A DNA stretch of 5,721 nucleotides from Candidatus Methanoplasma sp. (GTDB taxonomy: Archaea > Thermoplasmatota > Thermoplasmata > Methanomassiliicoccales > Methanomethylophilaceae). A program made the position numbers and the translations under genes. This document shows, piece by piece, positions 4,831 to 5,721 of this stretch. Where the stretch lies: positions 1 through 5,721 of the forward strand of contig JAIRUV010000144.1 in NCBI GenBank assembly GCA_031254265.1, written 5' to 3'. The notes beneath the pieces are model-generated. The model saw only the letters and a list, made by a program, of their open reading frames with translations, was not told the origin of the DNA and ran no database searches. Each line of letters opens with the position of its first letter. Positions within the stretch are counted from its first letter, which is position 1.

Positions 4831-5721
4831 ATGTTCGAATTGGATATCGGTACGGCAGTCTCCTGGATCCGAAGAAAAGGATACGGGACTGTTGCGGTCC
4901 AGCTGCCTGAAGGCCTCAAGATGGATGCCCTAAGGATATCTGATGTTCTGCGCGATTCCACGAAAGCAGAGATCATTATCCTAGGGGACCCGTGTTACGG
5001 CGCATGCGACCTTTTTGCGGATTATAAAAGATACGCTGACGCGCTGGTGCATTTCGGTCACTCGCCGATACATCCCCAGGAGAACGACGGCGATGTCCTG
5101 TTCATCGAGGTCAGGGCGAACCCGGATATAGAAGAGTATGTGAGGAAGGCGGCGGAAGGACTTCCGGAAAAAGTAGGGTTGCTGGCCACCGTTCAGTACA
5201 TAGGGCTTCTGCCGAAGGCGAAAAGTATCCTCGAAGGAATGGGCAAAGAGGTCTTCATAGGCAGGGGGGACGGCAGGATATTCCATCCCGGCCAGGTGCT
5301 CGGATGCAATTTCAGTGCGGCCGTCTCTGTCAGCGACCGCGCGGACGCGTTCCTTTACATCGGTGAAGGCGACTTCCACCCGCTTGCGGCGGCTTTTGGT
5401 GTGAAGAAGAAGATGATCGTACTGGATCCGCTCACAGGAGAGATAAGGACAGTGGATGAGGCAAGGGACAGGATGCTGAGGAAGAGGTTCGCGGCAATAG
5501 AGAGCGCGAGGGCAGCCGAGAGTTTCTTAGTGATCGTATGCACGAAGGCCGGGCAGGACAGGTCTGCAGTTGCCGACCTGATGGTCAAAAGGATAACGGA
5601 GCAGGGTAAAAAAGCGTACACGCTTGCAATGAATGAGATCGGACCCGACGCCCTGCTGCCGTACAAAGTGGATGCTTATATCAACACAGCCTGCCCGAGG
5701 ATAGCGACGGACGACTCCGCA
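4831..5721 (+). CDS. dph2: Diphthamide biosynthesis enzyme Dph2 (2-(3-amino-3-carboxypropyl)histidine synthase), 3' end beyond window
   Basis: Archaeal Dph2 carries out the first step of diphthamide synthesis. It moves the 3-amino-3-carboxypropyl group of S-adenosylmethionine onto a histidine of elongation factor 2, using a [4Fe-4S] cluster and non-classical radical-SAM chemistry as a homodimer. The 297 codons in view are open to the window edge, and the family is usually about 320-350 residues. Visible features are VAVQLPEGLK (21-30), GDPCYGACD (52-60), HFGHSPIH (74-81) and GEGDFHPLAAA. The three cluster cysteines fall in the expected family contexts: C59 in GACD, C159 in LGCNFS and C288 in NTACPRIATDD. 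An extra C55 lies four residues before the first. The ATG follows the L10e TAA directly and has no close Shine-Dalgarno match (AGGAA is 13 bases away), so translation probably depends on ribosomes finishing L10e (inference). Confidence 0.96.
   Translation, partial: MFELDIGTAVSWIRRKGYGTVAVQLPEGLKMDALRISDVLRDSTKAEIIILGDPCYGACDLFADYKRYADALVHFGHSPIHPQENDGDVLFIEVRANPDIEEYVRKAAEGLPEKVGLLATVQYIGLLPKAKSILEGMGKEVFIGRGDGRIFHPGQVLGCNFSAAVSVSDRADAFLYIGEGDFHPLAAAFGVKKKMIVLDPLTGEIRTVDEARDRMLRKRFAAIESARAAESFLVIVCTKAGQDRSAVADLMVKRITEQGKKAYTLAMNEIGPDALLPYKVDAYINTACPRIATDDSA

Noticed and set aside
1..5721. CRISPR array, insertion sequence or attachment site.
   Set aside because: No regularly spaced direct repeats, transposase frames or terminal inverted repeats were seen. 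The nuclease relic is the only mobile- or defence-like trace.

Overview
The window comes from an archaeon. It carries an archaeal/eukaryotic-type RNase P protein (Rpp21/RNP4), ribosomal protein L10e, a Dph2-type diphthamide enzyme and TATA-type promoters, and at least one transcript that looks leaderless. Base composition is moderate and arginine is mostly AGG/AGA. The seryl-tRNA synthetase is the common (bacterial-like) class, not the rare methanogen class. This mix suggests a Euryarchaeota relative such as a Thermoplasmata/Methanomassiliicoccales member. That placement is inference from gene content and style, not from a search.

Layout. Positions 1-432 (minus strand) hold a badly decayed gene of the DUF1016/YhcG family (PDDEXK-nuclease superfamily). 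Several conserved blocks are still readable, but they are split by frameshifts, an in-frame stop and an apparent deletion of the catalytic core. Positions 433-613 hold nothing I can assign except a T-run and a weak promoter candidate. Next come two tightly spaced plus-strand genes: a small two-helix membrane protein (614-997) and a 384-residue HD-domain protein (1007-2161). The HD protein appears to be built from two HD folds, the first of which has lost its catalytic HD pair.

The HD gene meets serS tail to tail with no base between the two stop codons. The minus-strand operon, in transcription order, is RNP4 (4044-3724), a CRM/YhbY-like RNA-binding protein (3727-3434, 4-base overlap) and serS (3424-2162, 9-base gap). 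It combines tRNA 5'-end maturation, RNA binding and tRNA charging. A 267-base divergent intergenic region (4045-4311) has a promoter at each end and a nested inverted-repeat structure between them (4158-4211). The plus-strand operon then runs rpl10e (4312-4830) and directly into dph2 (4831 to the window edge, truncated). This pairs a large-subunit ribosomal protein with the enzyme that starts diphthamide synthesis on elongation factor 2.

From 2162 rightwards the window is ordinary translation housekeeping. The left 2.1 kb is more accessory in character: a nuclease relic, an unknown membrane protein and an HD phosphohydrolase-like protein.
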